Below are positions 33,515-43,457 of a DNA stretch of 62,355 bases, in pieces (the stretch's first letter is position 1; every line of letters begins with the position of its first letter). The DNA is from a virus: the IMG/VR virus record IMGVR_UViG_3300009499_000010, positions 1 to 62,355 of that record; one strand, 5' to 3'. The notes below the pieces were generated by a model. It was given only the letters and a program-made list of their open reading frames with translations. It did not search any database and was not told where the DNA came from. A program made the translations under genes and the position numbers.

Positions 33515-36133
33515 ATGCCGCCAGGGCAAACAGAAACACCTGACAAAGTGAAGGAATACTATCTGAAGGGAGAAGGCCCACCCACTGAGATAGATGCTGT
33601 TCCAAAGCGCACCAACATTGCAATTCTCTTTCAAGGCTTCACTTGCGCATCTGCCAGATTCTCCAAGAGCCTTGGTGTAAGGCCGGACAGAGGAGAAGTG
33701 ACCTTGGCAAAGGAAGAAGTTGGTGCCGTTGCCTTCGCAGCAGAAGCAATTGAGAAAGCTGAGAGGCCACTATCTGGAACTTTACAAGGACAGTTTTCAA
33801 CGACAGCAAGGTTAGTTGGCGAGGCTGCTGTGAAGGGAGTTGGGTTTGGCCTTCCTGGCTATCTGCATTTGCGCAGCCCTTATGGTTCGTTCAGTTATGG
33901 GCCTTTGTTTGTTGACCTTCAAGGAATCAAAGAAATTCAAGAATCTGAAAAACGAGAAGGTCTGGAAATTGGCCAGCCGATGGCGAAGGAGAAAGCACAA
34001 GCGAGCCTTGAGCCACCATCAGAGCAATCCAGTATGCGAGTTGATATAGTTGACGAGCGAATTTGGTGGCAGTATCGTGGCGTTGTAAATGGACGATTCA
34101 ATATCACTCGGAACGTAGAAGGTCAAGGCTTGCTGTTATTTGGCATCAAATATGAACGTCGCACGATTCGCATCGAGAGGGGCAGGCCTTACAGCTTGAT
34201 TGAGTTGATTCAATATTGCGTAGCCAACTTGCCGCCACGGGAGTATATAGAAGAAGGAGAGAGTGGGAAGGCAAAGCGATTGTATGAAGCCCCTGGATTT
34301 TTTGACCCGGAAGCTGGTGGTGATGGAGTATTATTGCCGCCACGCAAGGTGATTTATTGGCCAAAAAAACTGGAGCAGGAGTTCCCAATAGATGTGGTAT
34401 GGGATGGAGAGAATGCAGCTGACTCTCTGGCCAAGCTCCTTGGTGATTACAACCTGTATCTTAGCTTGCGCTATGATGGCGATGTAGATATTTTTTACCA
34501 AGACCAAGAAGGCGCATACGACCCAGCATTTGAGTTATGGAATCTCAGAGGTGACCGTAAAGTTGGGCAATCATTCAATTTCAAACCACCAGCTGCGATG
34601 GTAGTTGGCAATCCGATTGTGCGTGAGACAACAATACGAGATTGGGTGCCAGTTATTCAATGGGGGAAGGAGCCAAGCGGCAAATTCAGAGAAGGCCAGA
34701 TTGTGCCGTTGAGAGTTGCTTTGCGTGAATGGGCTTATCTGGAAGGTAAGCTGCGCATGCAGATTCTGAACAACTTCGACGGGAAAGATGGCAAGATGTT
34801 TGACGACATGTTGCCGAGTTCCTACAAAGAGGAGCGCAAGAAGATTCTCAAGACCTGTGCATTCAAATGGTTCCAAGCAGCTGGCTGGAAAAATTATGTC
34901 CCAATTAGGAAAACACGCGTGGTGCTGGATGCTAAGACAAATGAACTGTACGATGTTCCTCTGCGGGTATATGGCACTTGGCACGAAGCTAAGAAGGAGA
35001 AAGACAAATTCAAAGGTTTGTTCAGGAATGTGCTGTATGAGGATGCTGGCGACCTTCTTGCTGGGATAGATGAAAAACATTTGATTTTGAAGTTCAAACA
35101 GCCGATGGGCATAGTTGCGACGAACCCAAATGCTCTTGAGGATGAGGATTTGATTGAGCGGGCCAAAGCTGCTGGGAAGAGTATGAGTGCGGCGATGGCA
35201 GAATGGAATAGGTTGTTGGAATACGATGTGACTTTGCAAGACGCCAAACTTGCCACTCAAGAGATTGCTGCACCGCCAGAGGATGAACCCATAACACTTT
35301 CGCCAGAAGTAAACAAATTGATTGACGAAGAGTTGCAGGGAATTTGGGAAGAGAAACTGAGCAATGAAGACCGCATCGCTCGCAACGATGATTTGACGAG
35401 GTTTATCAAAAGAGCAAAGTCAGAGGAAGTTATAAACCAGTTGGCAAGGATACTTGCTATTCAGAAAGCACGCACAAAAGTTGGGCCAGCACTTGCAGCT
35501 TTGCGTAAGCACAAGGAAGGTCTAATTGATGACACAAGTATCACCGCTTTGCATCAATGTAGATTCTACCCGCCTTTGCTTGAGCTTTCTTTCATGTACG
35601 ATGTAAAAGATGACCGCACACATAATCTTGTTTCTGCGTTGGTAGATGGCCTGCTTGGCGAATGGGGCGGTGAGCCAGTTGGCAAATTTCTCGCAGGCCA
35701 AAGAGTTGACCATCCTGGCTTTGAGCCTTGGGAGATAGTTCAGGCCAGCAACCGCTACACTTTCTATGTTGGGGAAGGTTGCCCTGAAGTTGTTCAATCT
35801 GATATCACTTTCTATGATGCACGAGCATGGAACAATCTGGAAAGTTGCAATGCCAAAGCAGCAGAGATGATTCAAAGACGATATGATGCTTTGGGTTTCC
35901 GGGCCATGGAAGACAGAGTGTTTGGGGGCTTTCATCCTGTGCCAACAAGCGGGTTGATAACTCACATCGCATGGGATAGTCAGGGAGAACTTGCGACAAC
36001 ACAGGTGAAGTATGGAGACTTTGTAGAAGGATTTGGCAACAGGCCTGGCATAGACTGGAAGGAGTTTAAGCGTGGGCCAGTGACACGAGCTGGTGCAGGC
36101 TTCATAAGAGTAAGAACAGAAATAGAAGGATAA
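33515..36133 (+). CDS. Large tail-tip / hub protein, 872 aa
   Basis: The ATG at 33515 follows the previous stop; an upstream in-frame start (33473) lies inside that gene. A long mixed alpha/beta protein with a hub-like region (residues about 175-460) and a C-terminal domain. Size and place in the tail-tip cluster suggest a tail hub or central fibre component. No peptidoglycan-cutting domain is recognised. Confidence 0.55.
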   Translation: MPPGQTETPDKVKEYYLKGEGPPTEIDAVPKRTNIAILFQGFTCASARFSKSLGVRPDRGEVTLAKEEVGAVAFAAEAIEKAERPLSGTLQGQFSTTARLVGEAAVKGVGFGLPGYLHLRSPYGSFSYGPLFVDLQGIKEIQESEKREGLEIGQPMAKEKAQASLEPPSEQSSMRVDIVDERIWWQYRGVVNGRFNITRNVEGQGLLLFGIKYERRTIRIERGRPYSLIELIQYCVANLPPREYIEEGESGKAKRLYEAPGFFDPEAGGDGVLLPPRKVIYWPKKLEQEFPIDVVWDGENAADSLAKLLGDYNLYLSLRYDGDVDIFYQDQEGAYDPAFELWNLRGDRKVGQSFNFKPPAAMVVGNPIVRETTIRDWVPVIQWGKEPSGKFREGQIVPLRVALREWAYLEGKLRMQILNNFDGKDGKMFDDMLPSSYKEERKKILKTCAFKWFQAAGWKNYVPIRKTRVVLDAKTNELYDVPLRVYGTWHEAKKEKDKFKGLFRNVLYEDAGDLLAGIDEKHLILKFKQPMGIVATNPNALEDEDLIERAKAAGKSMSAAMAEWNRLLEYDVTLQDAKLATQEIAAPPEDEPITLSPEVNKLIDEELQGIWEEKLSNEDRIARNDDLTRFIKRAKSEEVINQLARILAIQKARTKVGPALAALRKHKEGLIDDTSITALHQCRFYPPLLELSFMYDVKDDRTHNLVSALVDGLLGEWGGEPVGKFLAGQRVDHPGFEPWEIVQASNRYTFYVGEGCPEVVQSDITFYDARAWNNLESCNAKAAEMIQRRYDALGFRAMEDRVFGGFHPVPTSGLITHIAWDSQGELATTQVKYGDFVEGFGNRPGIDWKEFKRGPVTRAGAGFIRVRTEIEG

Positions 36134-36134
36134 C

Positions 36135-38033
36135 ATGGGCGAAACAGGGCAAGGCGAAAGTAGAGCGCAAGAACAAGCGTACATTAGCTCTGGTGTGGCA
36201 ATCATCAGAGATGATAGCTATGACGCTGACAACCCAGACCAGCTTGGAGTTGAGGACACTGAGAAAGGGTCGCAGAGTCTGCGAGTGACATTTGTTGACA
36301 AGTATGTTGATGAAGATGGCTTGACCAGACCCAAGCTGTTGTTCCAGGACAAAAGAGAGGGAATGGCCCTCATATTTGAGCCGCGCAATTATATTCCGAG
36401 AGTCCACAACAAACCGCGCAACCAGATGGCTCCAGAGGACATCAAGAAAAGAAGAGAAGCCAGAGCCAAAGCTGCTGAGAAGGCAACCAAGAAAGGGAAG
36501 AAGGAGAAGAAAGAGGGAGAAGATACACGCCAGTATCATCCAGATGACAGGGTTGCGGCAATCCGGCTAATCATAGATGACAAGCATACATTTGAGACAG
36601 ACTTCAGTCGCAGTACCAGAGTGCTCCGAGAATGTGATTTTTACATGGGCGACCTTCATGATATCTGGCGAGTGCGGGCTATCCCTGCTGGTTCAGAAGT
36701 CGAAGAGGATGGATTTACATCAGCAAAAATTGAAAAACGCGGCATGTCAACAACTGCTATTGGCGGCGCAAAAACTCTGAAGGAGAAATTTGCTGAGCAG
36801 AAAGCTAAGAAGGATAGAGGGCCACGCACAGTTCTTGACGGCGGGCCTGATGCTGATGATGCAGTCATGCGGCTAATGTGGTCAATCAATTCAAAGAAAG
36901 GCGGAGAAGGCGGTTGGATGACAACGGCAGCTGAGAGAGGGATGGGCAGAGCTGACGTGAAGAGAGACCACGATTCAATAGCACCGCCTTTGCACATTGC
37001 GCAGATAGGAGACATTGTCATCCTCACTCCAGATGATGTCTCTTTGGTGACAAGAGACGGCGATGGCTACACAATCGCCAACATAAGACATGATGCGCAT
37101 CACCACAAAACAGCGAGTTTGGATGGAAGGATTCATTTTGAAGGTCTGCCATTCCGTTGGACTGAACCTTTGTACAATGTGCAATGGATAAAATCAAAGA
37201 TTGTCAACGAGCCTCTTTTCAAAAACCAAGAGACTCTGCTGGGCAAAGAGTCAGGTCAATGGATGGTTGAAACTCCCTTCCCATTCAACGCCATAGATAC
37301 ATGGCCAGGAGAATGTACTTCCAAGTCTTTGTGGACTCCAGTGAAGAAAGTACCCAACCCGAATTATGATGGAACTTCAGTTGGGAAAAACCCTATGCCA
37401 GAAGTTGGGCAACGACCTTTCCCTGATGTTGTGGAATATGGCGGCAGGGGCACCTGTGGCCGCATACCGCCAAAGGATACACTGGAATTCCCACAAATCC
37501 CAAAATTGGTAAATAGAGATAACTTCTACAACCCTGCAGCAGCTTCCTCTATGTCGCTTGGTTACACGGCAGGGTCATTTGGTGTTGCTCCTATTATGGA
37601 TTTTGAATACTTTGTACACAATGAATTGCTGGCAGACAAGGCTGCTGTGTTCCGTGCATTCTATCGGATAACAGACCAGGACGAAGTTGTGCCGCAATAT
37701 TGTGATTTTTCTGGTGGCCCAGGGCCTGTGGTGGGTAGCGCCATAGTTGGATACATTGACATAAAACTTTCAGTTCCTGCTTCAGTTGATTTGAGCAAGA
37801 AGCATAGAGCTTCTGTGCCTCTATTGGGGTACACTGTATTAGCAGCTGGTTCTGTGCCTACAACGCATGGGAAGGTATTTGCGAATATGGAAGTTGTGCT
37901 GGAACGAATTTACAGCGTTGAAGATACTTGGGAAGACAGCATCTACGTGGCGCCGCAGCTGAGACAAATGTCGGTGCCTGAAATGGCTGGAGTCACCGGA
38001 GTCTCGTTGACCCCTGCTGCGATTATAACATAG
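36135..38033 (+). CDS. Tail-tip structural protein, 632 aa
   Basis: Not recognised by family. ATG two bases after the previous stop. Residues about 90-140 are a Lys/Glu-rich helical stretch that interrupts two otherwise beta-rich parts. A Pro/Gly-rich region (385-440) precedes a C-terminal domain. Its position points to a tail-tip or fibre-attachment role. Confidence 0.5.
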   Translation: MGETGQGESRAQEQAYISSGVAIIRDDSYDADNPDQLGVEDTEKGSQSLRVTFVDKYVDEDGLTRPKLLFQDKREGMALIFEPRNYIPRVHNKPRNQMAPEDIKKRREARAKAAEKATKKGKKEKKEGEDTRQYHPDDRVAAIRLIIDDKHTFETDFSRSTRVLRECDFYMGDLHDIWRVRAIPAGSEVEEDGFTSAKIEKRGMSTTAIGGAKTLKEKFAEQKAKKDRGPRTVLDGGPDADDAVMRLMWSINSKKGGEGGWMTTAAERGMGRADVKRDHDSIAPPLHIAQIGDIVILTPDDVSLVTRDGDGYTIANIRHDAHHHKTASLDGRIHFEGLPFRWTEPLYNVQWIKSKIVNEPLFKNQETLLGKESGQWMVETPFPFNAIDTWPGECTSKSLWTPVKKVPNPNYDGTSVGKNPMPEVGQRPFPDVVEYGGRGTCGRIPPKDTLEFPQIPKLVNRDNFYNPAAASSMSLGYTAGSFGVAPIMDFEYFVHNELLADKAAVFRAFYRITDQDEVVPQYCDFSGGPGPVVGSAIVGYIDIKLSVPASVDLSKKHRASVPLLGYTVLAAGSVPTTHGKVFANMEVVLERIYSVEDTWEDSIYVAPQLRQMSVPEMAGVTGVSLTPAAIIT

Positions 38034-38043
38034 GAAAGCTAAG

Positions 38044-39090
38044 ATGTCACTGAGCATAGGGTTTCCAAGAGCTTATGAAGAACATAATGTGTTCGGGCAA
38101 CACGTTAAGGAAATGGCCAAAGCGAGAATCCAGCCATGTTTGACTCTTGCCCGCCATCCAAGTTTTCATGCACCAAAGATTAGAAGGATACCAAATACAA
38201 CAATCTTTGGCCAAATCTTTGAGGGAAGTCCTGCACAGACAGAAGGATTCTCAGGTCAGGCTTCAGTGGTCGAAGCTCCTCTGCTTCAGGAAAGGCTTAT
38301 ACTTAAAATCAAATATGCGTTCCAAGACGGGCCTGGAGGAAATCCTGATGGGAGTAAGTCGGCATTCTTCCAGATGAATTTCAGGCCAGCTTCAGTTGAA
38401 GAAGATTTTGTGAGCAGAGCAATTGGCAGTGCACTTGGGATTACTCCTCAATACGAGTTTACAAGCATAGGCGCTTTGTTAACACAGCCAACTTCATTAG
38501 TAGCAGTCCCACCAGCGTTTGTTCATAAGGAAAACTTTCAGTTGATGATTCCACAAGCAATTCTTATTGCTAATGACTTTGTTGCCATAAAGGATTTCTT
38601 CCGAGATATCAATCATCCTGAAGATTCAGGAGACAGCGTATACATAGTTGATTTGGACTGGGAAGTAATAGAAACAGATTTGGGGGATGAAGACATGTAC
38701 ATGTTTGAGGGGTTGGTAGAGGATGTCGTGGTTGGCATAGGCGCTACAGTAGACACAATAGTTCCAATCGACGTTCCATCTCCTGACGTATTTTCCGCAA
38801 AGGGGATTCTGAAGCACATTGAAGTCACAGCTTCTACGCCACCAGGCACTTCCACAAACTTCACTGTGGAGGTCTATACAAAATTTGACTACTCGGCAGC
38901 CAGCAGGATTTTCAGGCAGACAGGAATCAGCTCTGTTGCTGACCCATACGGTTTGAAGGAGTTAGCTGCTGATATTATCTTCAAGAACACAGACTCCCCT
39001 GTCAGCAAACGGCTATATGTTAGGATAATAGAGGTTTCAGGGATTGCCACGACATTTGACATAATTCTGAAAGGCCCGGAACTGAAATAA
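38044..39090 (+). CDS. Tail protein A of a paralogous pair
   Basis: 348 residues, beta-rich, paralogous to the gene at 39817. Shared features: SIGALLT near the middle, a DFFR.I.H.ED segment, a DEDMYMFEG-type acidic turn, and a C-terminal domain with GTSTNFTVEVY, NTDSPVSKRLYV and a KGPELK end. A 29-base stretch (38843-38871) is identical in the paralogue. Probably a tail-tip or fibre-base protein. Confidence 0.6.
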   Translation: MSLSIGFPRAYEEHNVFGQHVKEMAKARIQPCLTLARHPSFHAPKIRRIPNTTIFGQIFEGSPAQTEGFSGQASVVEAPLLQERLILKIKYAFQDGPGGNPDGSKSAFFQMNFRPASVEEDFVSRAIGSALGITPQYEFTSIGALLTQPTSLVAVPPAFVHKENFQLMIPQAILIANDFVAIKDFFRDINHPEDSGDSVYIVDLDWEVIETDLGDEDMYMFEGLVEDVVVGIGATVDTIVPIDVPSPDVFSAKGILKHIEVTASTPPGTSTNFTVEVYTKFDYSAASRIFRQTGISSVADPYGLKELAADIIFKNTDSPVSKRLYVRIIEVSGIATTFDIILKGPELK

Positions 39091-39091
39091 G

Positions 39092-39820
39092 ATGACTATT
39101 GCTGAAGGGAAAATTGAACTCATTGAGCTGCTCAAGAATTTGGTCTATGGCTTGAGGATTGAGTGGGTTAGTCTTTCGCAAATTCGTATTTTGCCCGGTC
39201 AATGTATCAGTGCTGATGGCCAAGAGCTAATAGTCTCACTTTCTAACATTGCCCTTGACATAACAGCTTCCGGTGCTGGTGGGTTGGACACAGGAGTTGA
39301 AGCGCCAAGCAGTTGGTATTATGTTTGGCTCATTAAGAACATTGCCACAAACGATGTTTCGGCTGTTCTGTCAGCAAGTTCTACATCCCCAACTCTTCCA
39401 GCAGGATACACAAAGAGACGTAGAATTGGGGCGGTCAGGAATGACGCAAGCAGCAATTTCTTGAATTTCCTGCAATTTGGTATTGGGGTCGATAGAGAGT
39501 ACCAGTACAGGGAGCAAGTCAACACTACTCTGCGAGTTCTTTCTGGAGGCACAGCGGCAACTTGGACAGATATAGATTGTAGTGCGTTCGTGCCATCAAC
39601 AAGTGTGTGGCCTTATCTCTCTGCCCAAAATGACAAAACAGCAGCGGGAACTGCTGGCGAGTTAAGAACAAAAGGCTCGACAGTAATTCAAAGGCGAGTA
39701 ACAACAAGTGATGGTAGAATTTTCTATTTGGAAACCGATGCCGCACAGACAATCCAGTATCAAAGAATCAGCGCGGCAACTATCAATATAAGTGTCTTGG
39801 GATTTCGGGAAGAGTTATGA
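39092..39820 (+). CDS. Tail fibre / receptor-binding-like protein, 242 aa
   Basis: Not assigned to a family. It starts with a helical segment, then a beta-rich body and a C-terminal beta domain (YLSAQNDKTAAGTAGELR, ending ATINISVLGF) of the kind often found at fibre tips. It lies between the two paralogous tail genes and overlaps the second by four bases (ATGA). Confidence 0.5.
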   Translation: MTIAEGKIELIELLKNLVYGLRIEWVSLSQIRILPGQCISADGQELIVSLSNIALDITASGAGGLDTGVEAPSSWYYVWLIKNIATNDVSAVLSASSTSPTLPAGYTKRRRIGAVRNDASSNFLNFLQFGIGVDREYQYREQVNTTLRVLSGGTAATWTDIDCSAFVPSTSVWPYLSAQNDKTAAGTAGELRTKGSTVIQRRVTTSDGRIFYLETDAAQTIQYQRISAATINISVLGFREEL

Positions 39821-40941
39821 TAAGCCGGAAAGTAGTAATAGAAGCAACAACAGGCAAAGTGCTGAGACATGGTTACTCGGATTTTGCTAATGACCATACG
39901 CTTGAATCTGGTACGGAGCAGATTATTGAATCAGAGTTTGTTTTTGCTCCAGACATTGACATTTGGAATTGGTATTGGACAGGTTCGACTTTCATTCCAC
40001 GGGGCAAACATATTTATGTAGAGGAAGCAAAGCCTTTCTTTGCCTTGTATACACATAGAATATATACCACACCAAAAGTCAAGAAAATCTTAAATACAAA
40101 TCTTCGGGCCAGGGAGTTCAAAGAAGACAGGTCAGAGGGCTTTGAAGCTGAAATACTCTTGCTTAATGAAGTTGGGTACGAAAGAGAAGTTGCTGTAATT
40201 ATCAAATATGCATTTGAGCATAGTATGTCGGCCAAAGCTGCGTTCATGCGAATGAATTATCGCATTCTACCTGTTGGGCAAGAATTTGCGAATAACCCGC
40301 CTGCCATAAGAAGCATTGGCGCTCTACTCACAGACATAGCAAGAGCGCCTGCAGACCCGGAGGCTTTCACTCAACTTGAAAATTCTGAAATTACAATTCC
40401 AGGTATTTTGTTGCAGGCTGGAGACATTATTTTGGTAGAGGATTTTTACAGGGAGTTTACACATCAAGAGGATACAGATGATGACCTTTGGGCTATTAAC
40501 TTTGAGGCAGTAACACGTACGCAAACTTTGGAGGATGATAACGTGTACTTATGTGAAGGTGAAAAGAGTTCTGGCGTGATTGCTCAAGGCAATTCCGAAA
40601 CAGTAGCAGTAGATGTTGATGTCGCTGCCCCTGGTGTATTCTCCAAGAAGGGAGAACTTGAGGCAATCAAAGTATTAGCGACTGGAGGCGGAGCAGGCAC
40701 TTCCACAAACTTCACTGTGGAGATTTTTGAGAAAGCGGACTTGACAAAAATGATATATCGCAAGACTGCAAATGACTCCACAGCAGCACCGTGGTATGGC
40801 TTGCATGAATGTTGCGTGGGCATCCCATTCAAGAATCAAGATAGCCCGAAGCTTGCGAAACTATATGTCAAAATTACAAATGTGGCTGACTCCGGCTCTA
40901 CTACTTTTGATGTTTGTTTGAGAGGCAAGGAATTAAAGTAA
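39817..40941 (+). CDS. Tail protein B of a paralogous pair
   Basis: Overlaps the previous stop (ATGA). The first about 70 residues differ from paralogue A and resemble a small fibre-associated domain (YWTGSTFIPRGKHIYV). From about residue 75 it aligns with the 38044 protein: IIKYAFE, RSIGALLTDI, DFYREFTHQEDTDDD, GTSTNFTVEIFE and a RGKELK end. The identical 29-base stretch is 40694-40722. Confidence 0.6.
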   Translation: MISRKVVIEATTGKVLRHGYSDFANDHTLESGTEQIIESEFVFAPDIDIWNWYWTGSTFIPRGKHIYVEEAKPFFALYTHRIYTTPKVKKILNTNLRAREFKEDRSEGFEAEILLLNEVGYEREVAVIIKYAFEHSMSAKAAFMRMNYRILPVGQEFANNPPAIRSIGALLTDIARAPADPEAFTQLENSEITIPGILLQAGDIILVEDFYREFTHQEDTDDDLWAINFEAVTRTQTLEDDNVYLCEGEKSSGVIAQGNSETVAVDVDVAAPGVFSKKGELEAIKVLATGGGAGTSTNFTVEIFEKADLTKMIYRKTANDSTAAPWYGLHECCVGIPFKNQDSPKLAKLYVKITNVADSGSTTFDVCLRGKELK

Positions 40942-40956
40942 CAAGGAGAAGATGAG

Positions 40957-41940
40957 ATGGCAATCAGTCCATGCCCACTAATGGGATACGAAGTAGTTGC
41001 CGCAGCTCAACAGTCTGGCGATGACATGGGGGCGCAAATCAACGCAGGGATTCAATATTTGAAGAATGATATGGGCAGCGGTCGTGTCATAATCCCACCA
41101 GGCATTCATACTATCAAAACTGAAGTATTATACGAGGACAACATCTGGCTCAGAGGGTATGGCAGAGGAGCTACAGTCTTGAAGCTTGACGAAGGATACA
41201 CGCCTGACAACTTGATAAGCGGGGCAAGCAAAAGTAACTTGAAGATAAGTGAATTGACTTTGGATGCAAACAGTCAAGAAAAGCATTTGCTCCGATTCAA
41301 TGCTTGCCAAGAGATAATTGGCGAAAGTCTTGGCTTCAAGAATGCCGCAGGAGCAGCGAAGGGCATTTATCTTGATGGTGCTTCCAAGGCAATTGAGTTC
41401 AGAGGTTTGAACTTTGGAAGTATGCCGATTTGCATTTATCTTTCTTCCGCCAGCTTTGCTTTGTTTGAAGGATTATATCCTGATAGCTTGTGCGGGAAAC
41501 TTGCTTATCTTGTAGGTGCGGAAGTGACTGACTGCGAGTTGAGAACAATGTTCGCAGAAGGCTTGACAACAGACATACATTTGAAATACGGGGTCAAAAG
41601 AATACTGATTGCTGTATTGAAATCTAATCAAGCCGGAGAGCGTTCAATCTACATCGAAAATGACGCAGCCGCTTGTGAGGATGTCGAAATAGTTGACTGC
41701 GAAATTCAAGACGCTTCCTATTCTGCTGCTAATGCCTTTGCGGCTATTCATATTGAAGCGAACCATTCTCGTATTCGTATTATCAACACAATGACAATCA
41801 ACGCCAACGCAAAACAAAAGTATGGTGTGCTGATAGATGCCGGAGCTTCCGAGTGCGAGATAAGGGGAGGCAAACACGAGGGTGTAACAGGCGCGTGGTT
41901 GAACAATGGGACAGGAACATTGATAGATAGCAGGAGGTAA
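40957..41940 (+). CDS. Beta-helix tailspike/fibre protein (pectate-lyase-like fold)
   Basis: Residues about 20-60 read GAQINAGIQYLKNDMGSG then RVIIPPGIHTI, the start of a right-handed parallel beta-helix as in phage tailspikes that bind or cut surface glycans. Short repeated strands continue to the end. Catalytic residues cannot be assigned. ATG behind AAGGAGAAGATGAG. Confidence 0.65.
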   Translation: MAISPCPLMGYEVVAAAQQSGDDMGAQINAGIQYLKNDMGSGRVIIPPGIHTIKTEVLYEDNIWLRGYGRGATVLKLDEGYTPDNLISGASKSNLKISELTLDANSQEKHLLRFNACQEIIGESLGFKNAAGAAKGIYLDGASKAIEFRGLNFGSMPICIYLSSASFALFEGLYPDSLCGKLAYLVGAEVTDCELRTMFAEGLTTDIHLKYGVKRILIAVLKSNQAGERSIYIENDAAACEDVEIVDCEIQDASYSAANAFAAIHIEANHSRIRIINTMTINANAKQKYGVLIDAGASECEIRGGKHEGVTGAWLNNGTGTLIDSRR

Positions 41941-41944
41941 GGCA

Positions 41945-42217
41945 ATGGAATCTATTGGTACTGATGTGGTCAGAATCTTGCGAGAGGAAGTTGACAAAGA
42001 AGTAACAGCAACGCAGTTTTCAATCCTTGAGGTTCGGTTCCGTCCACACTCAAATAAAGTTGAGGCTGAAGTAGCTTTGTATGACGCTGAAGGGAATCCT
42101 GTCAGTGGCGCTGTGTGGCTTGTGCTGGCTTCAACACCAGCTGAATTTGAAGCAATTCGCCAAACAAAATTTGAGGACGTTCGTAAGCTTGTGAAAGGAA
42201 AGGTACAGGAGCTATGA
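41945..42217 (+). CDS. Small fibre-associated protein, 90 aa
   Basis: Not recognised. A small beta-rich domain (TATQFSILEVRFRPHSNK) with a helical end. It is distantly similar in layout to the gene at 43229 (EVSETQQISAVTVRV), and each is next to a beta-helix gene. A chaperone or base domain for the neighbouring spike is a guess. It overlaps the next gene by four bases (ATGA). Confidence 0.5.
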   Translation: MESIGTDVVRILREEVDKEVTATQFSILEVRFRPHSNKVEAEVALYDAEGNPVSGAVWLVLASTPAEFEAIRQTKFEDVRKLVKGKVQEL

Positions 42218-43215
42218 CAGTAGACATAAGAACAGGATTTCAGCCGCCAGTTGATGGTGAAGTGATTGGCGCAAGTCAATTGCGTTATGATGCCTTTCTT
42301 CGCTGGGTCAAGGAACTGAAAGGACTTGGAGGAGCAGAAGGCAAGGCAGTAGTTTTTGCTGACCAATATGAAGGTGTGGATATGGTGGCAAAGATAATTG
42401 CTGCTATTACTTCTGTGTACGAAGTGTATGGTGGTGGAGTTGTAGTCGTCATTCCAGGGATACACATCAGCCCCACCATATTAGCGCCTGTGCAAGCTGC
42501 TCCAAAGGTTACAGTGATGGGACTCGGATATTATTTGGGGCAATATGGCATGCCTCCCACTATCCTTCAGCAGTCTACAAGCACTTATATTGTAAATCTT
42601 TTGACTAAAGGTAGCATTGCCTTTTGTGGTCTTGGTTTCCAGTATTCACATCCACAGTCCGGTATTGTAATGCGTGGGTATAACAGCGGCGCTGTTTATC
42701 TACATCAATGTTACCTCTACGGGGGCTACAATGGGCCGGAAGTTTTGAAAGTCGAGCAGAATGCAAACGGTTGGGATATCAGAGATACTTTCATTGGCAG
42801 GTATAACAACGGTGTGAACGGACACGCTGTTGTTTTTGACAATGCGTATGATTGTCATTTGAAGCGTGTACGTGGAACCGTCAACGGGCATGGAGTCAAG
42901 ATAACAGGCACTGGAAGTGCTGGCGTATATAACAAAGATTTTAGTTTTGAAGAGTGTATGTTCGGCCCAGCTATGTATCAAGCTAATCAACGTGATGCCT
43001 ATTACATTGATGCAGTGAATGTTGGACGAATTGAATGGGACAAGTGTAAGCAGTTATCTGCTCATGCCAACTATGGGGCTAACGCCCGCTATGCAATCAA
43101 TGTAGTCTCAACACCTGTAGATACGCTGAAAATCTTTCATGGAAAATTCTATGGGCAGACAGCAGCATTCAATGACAAGAGCAAGTTTGTGATGGATGTG
43201 GTAGGGATAGAGTAG
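42214..43215 (+). CDS. Second beta-helix tailspike/fibre protein
   Basis: 333 residues. Residues about 45-95 show VDMVAKIIAAITSVYEVYG then GVVVVIPGIHI, again the entry into a parallel beta-helix, followed by short strands with Asn/Gly turns. Probably an alternative or additional spike to the one at 40957. Sequence identity between the two is low by eye. Confidence 0.6.
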   Translation: MTVDIRTGFQPPVDGEVIGASQLRYDAFLRWVKELKGLGGAEGKAVVFADQYEGVDMVAKIIAAITSVYEVYGGGVVVVIPGIHISPTILAPVQAAPKVTVMGLGYYLGQYGMPPTILQQSTSTYIVNLLTKGSIAFCGLGFQYSHPQSGIVMRGYNSGAVYLHQCYLYGGYNGPEVLKVEQNANGWDIRDTFIGRYNNGVNGHAVVFDNAYDCHLKRVRGTVNGHGVKITGTGSAGVYNKDFSFEECMFGPAMYQANQRDAYYIDAVNVGRIEWDKCKQLSAHANYGANARYAINVVSTPVDTLKIFHGKFYGQTAAFNDKSKFVMDVVGIE

Positions 43216-43228
43216 GAAAGGAGAGGTT

Positions 43229-43456
43229 ATGATACTTGAAACAGAGGTATCCGAGACGCAGCAGATTAGCGCGGTCACTGTGCGAGTACTGGAGCCCAAG
43301 AAAGATGTCGTGGTTGAGATATTTTACCAAGACGGGAAAGACATGACGCCTTTCTTTGTAATGAAAGACGGAGTACCTGAGCCAAACTTGATTGCAGTCA
43401 AGCAGGCTACAAAGGCGATTCTTACTGCTGTGGGAATAGTAGCAACGGAGAAGTAG
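43229..43456 (+). CDS. Small fibre-associated protein, 75 aa
   Basis: Not recognised. ATG behind AAGGAGAGGTT. Beta-rich first half (VTVRVLEPKKDVVVEIFYQDG) and a helical end. Similar in layout to the gene at 41945. It ends one base before the next ATG. Confidence 0.5.
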   Translation: MILETEVSETQQISAVTVRVLEPKKDVVVEIFYQDGKDMTPFFVMKDGVPEPNLIAVKQATKAILTAVGIVATEK

Positions 43457-43457
43457 C

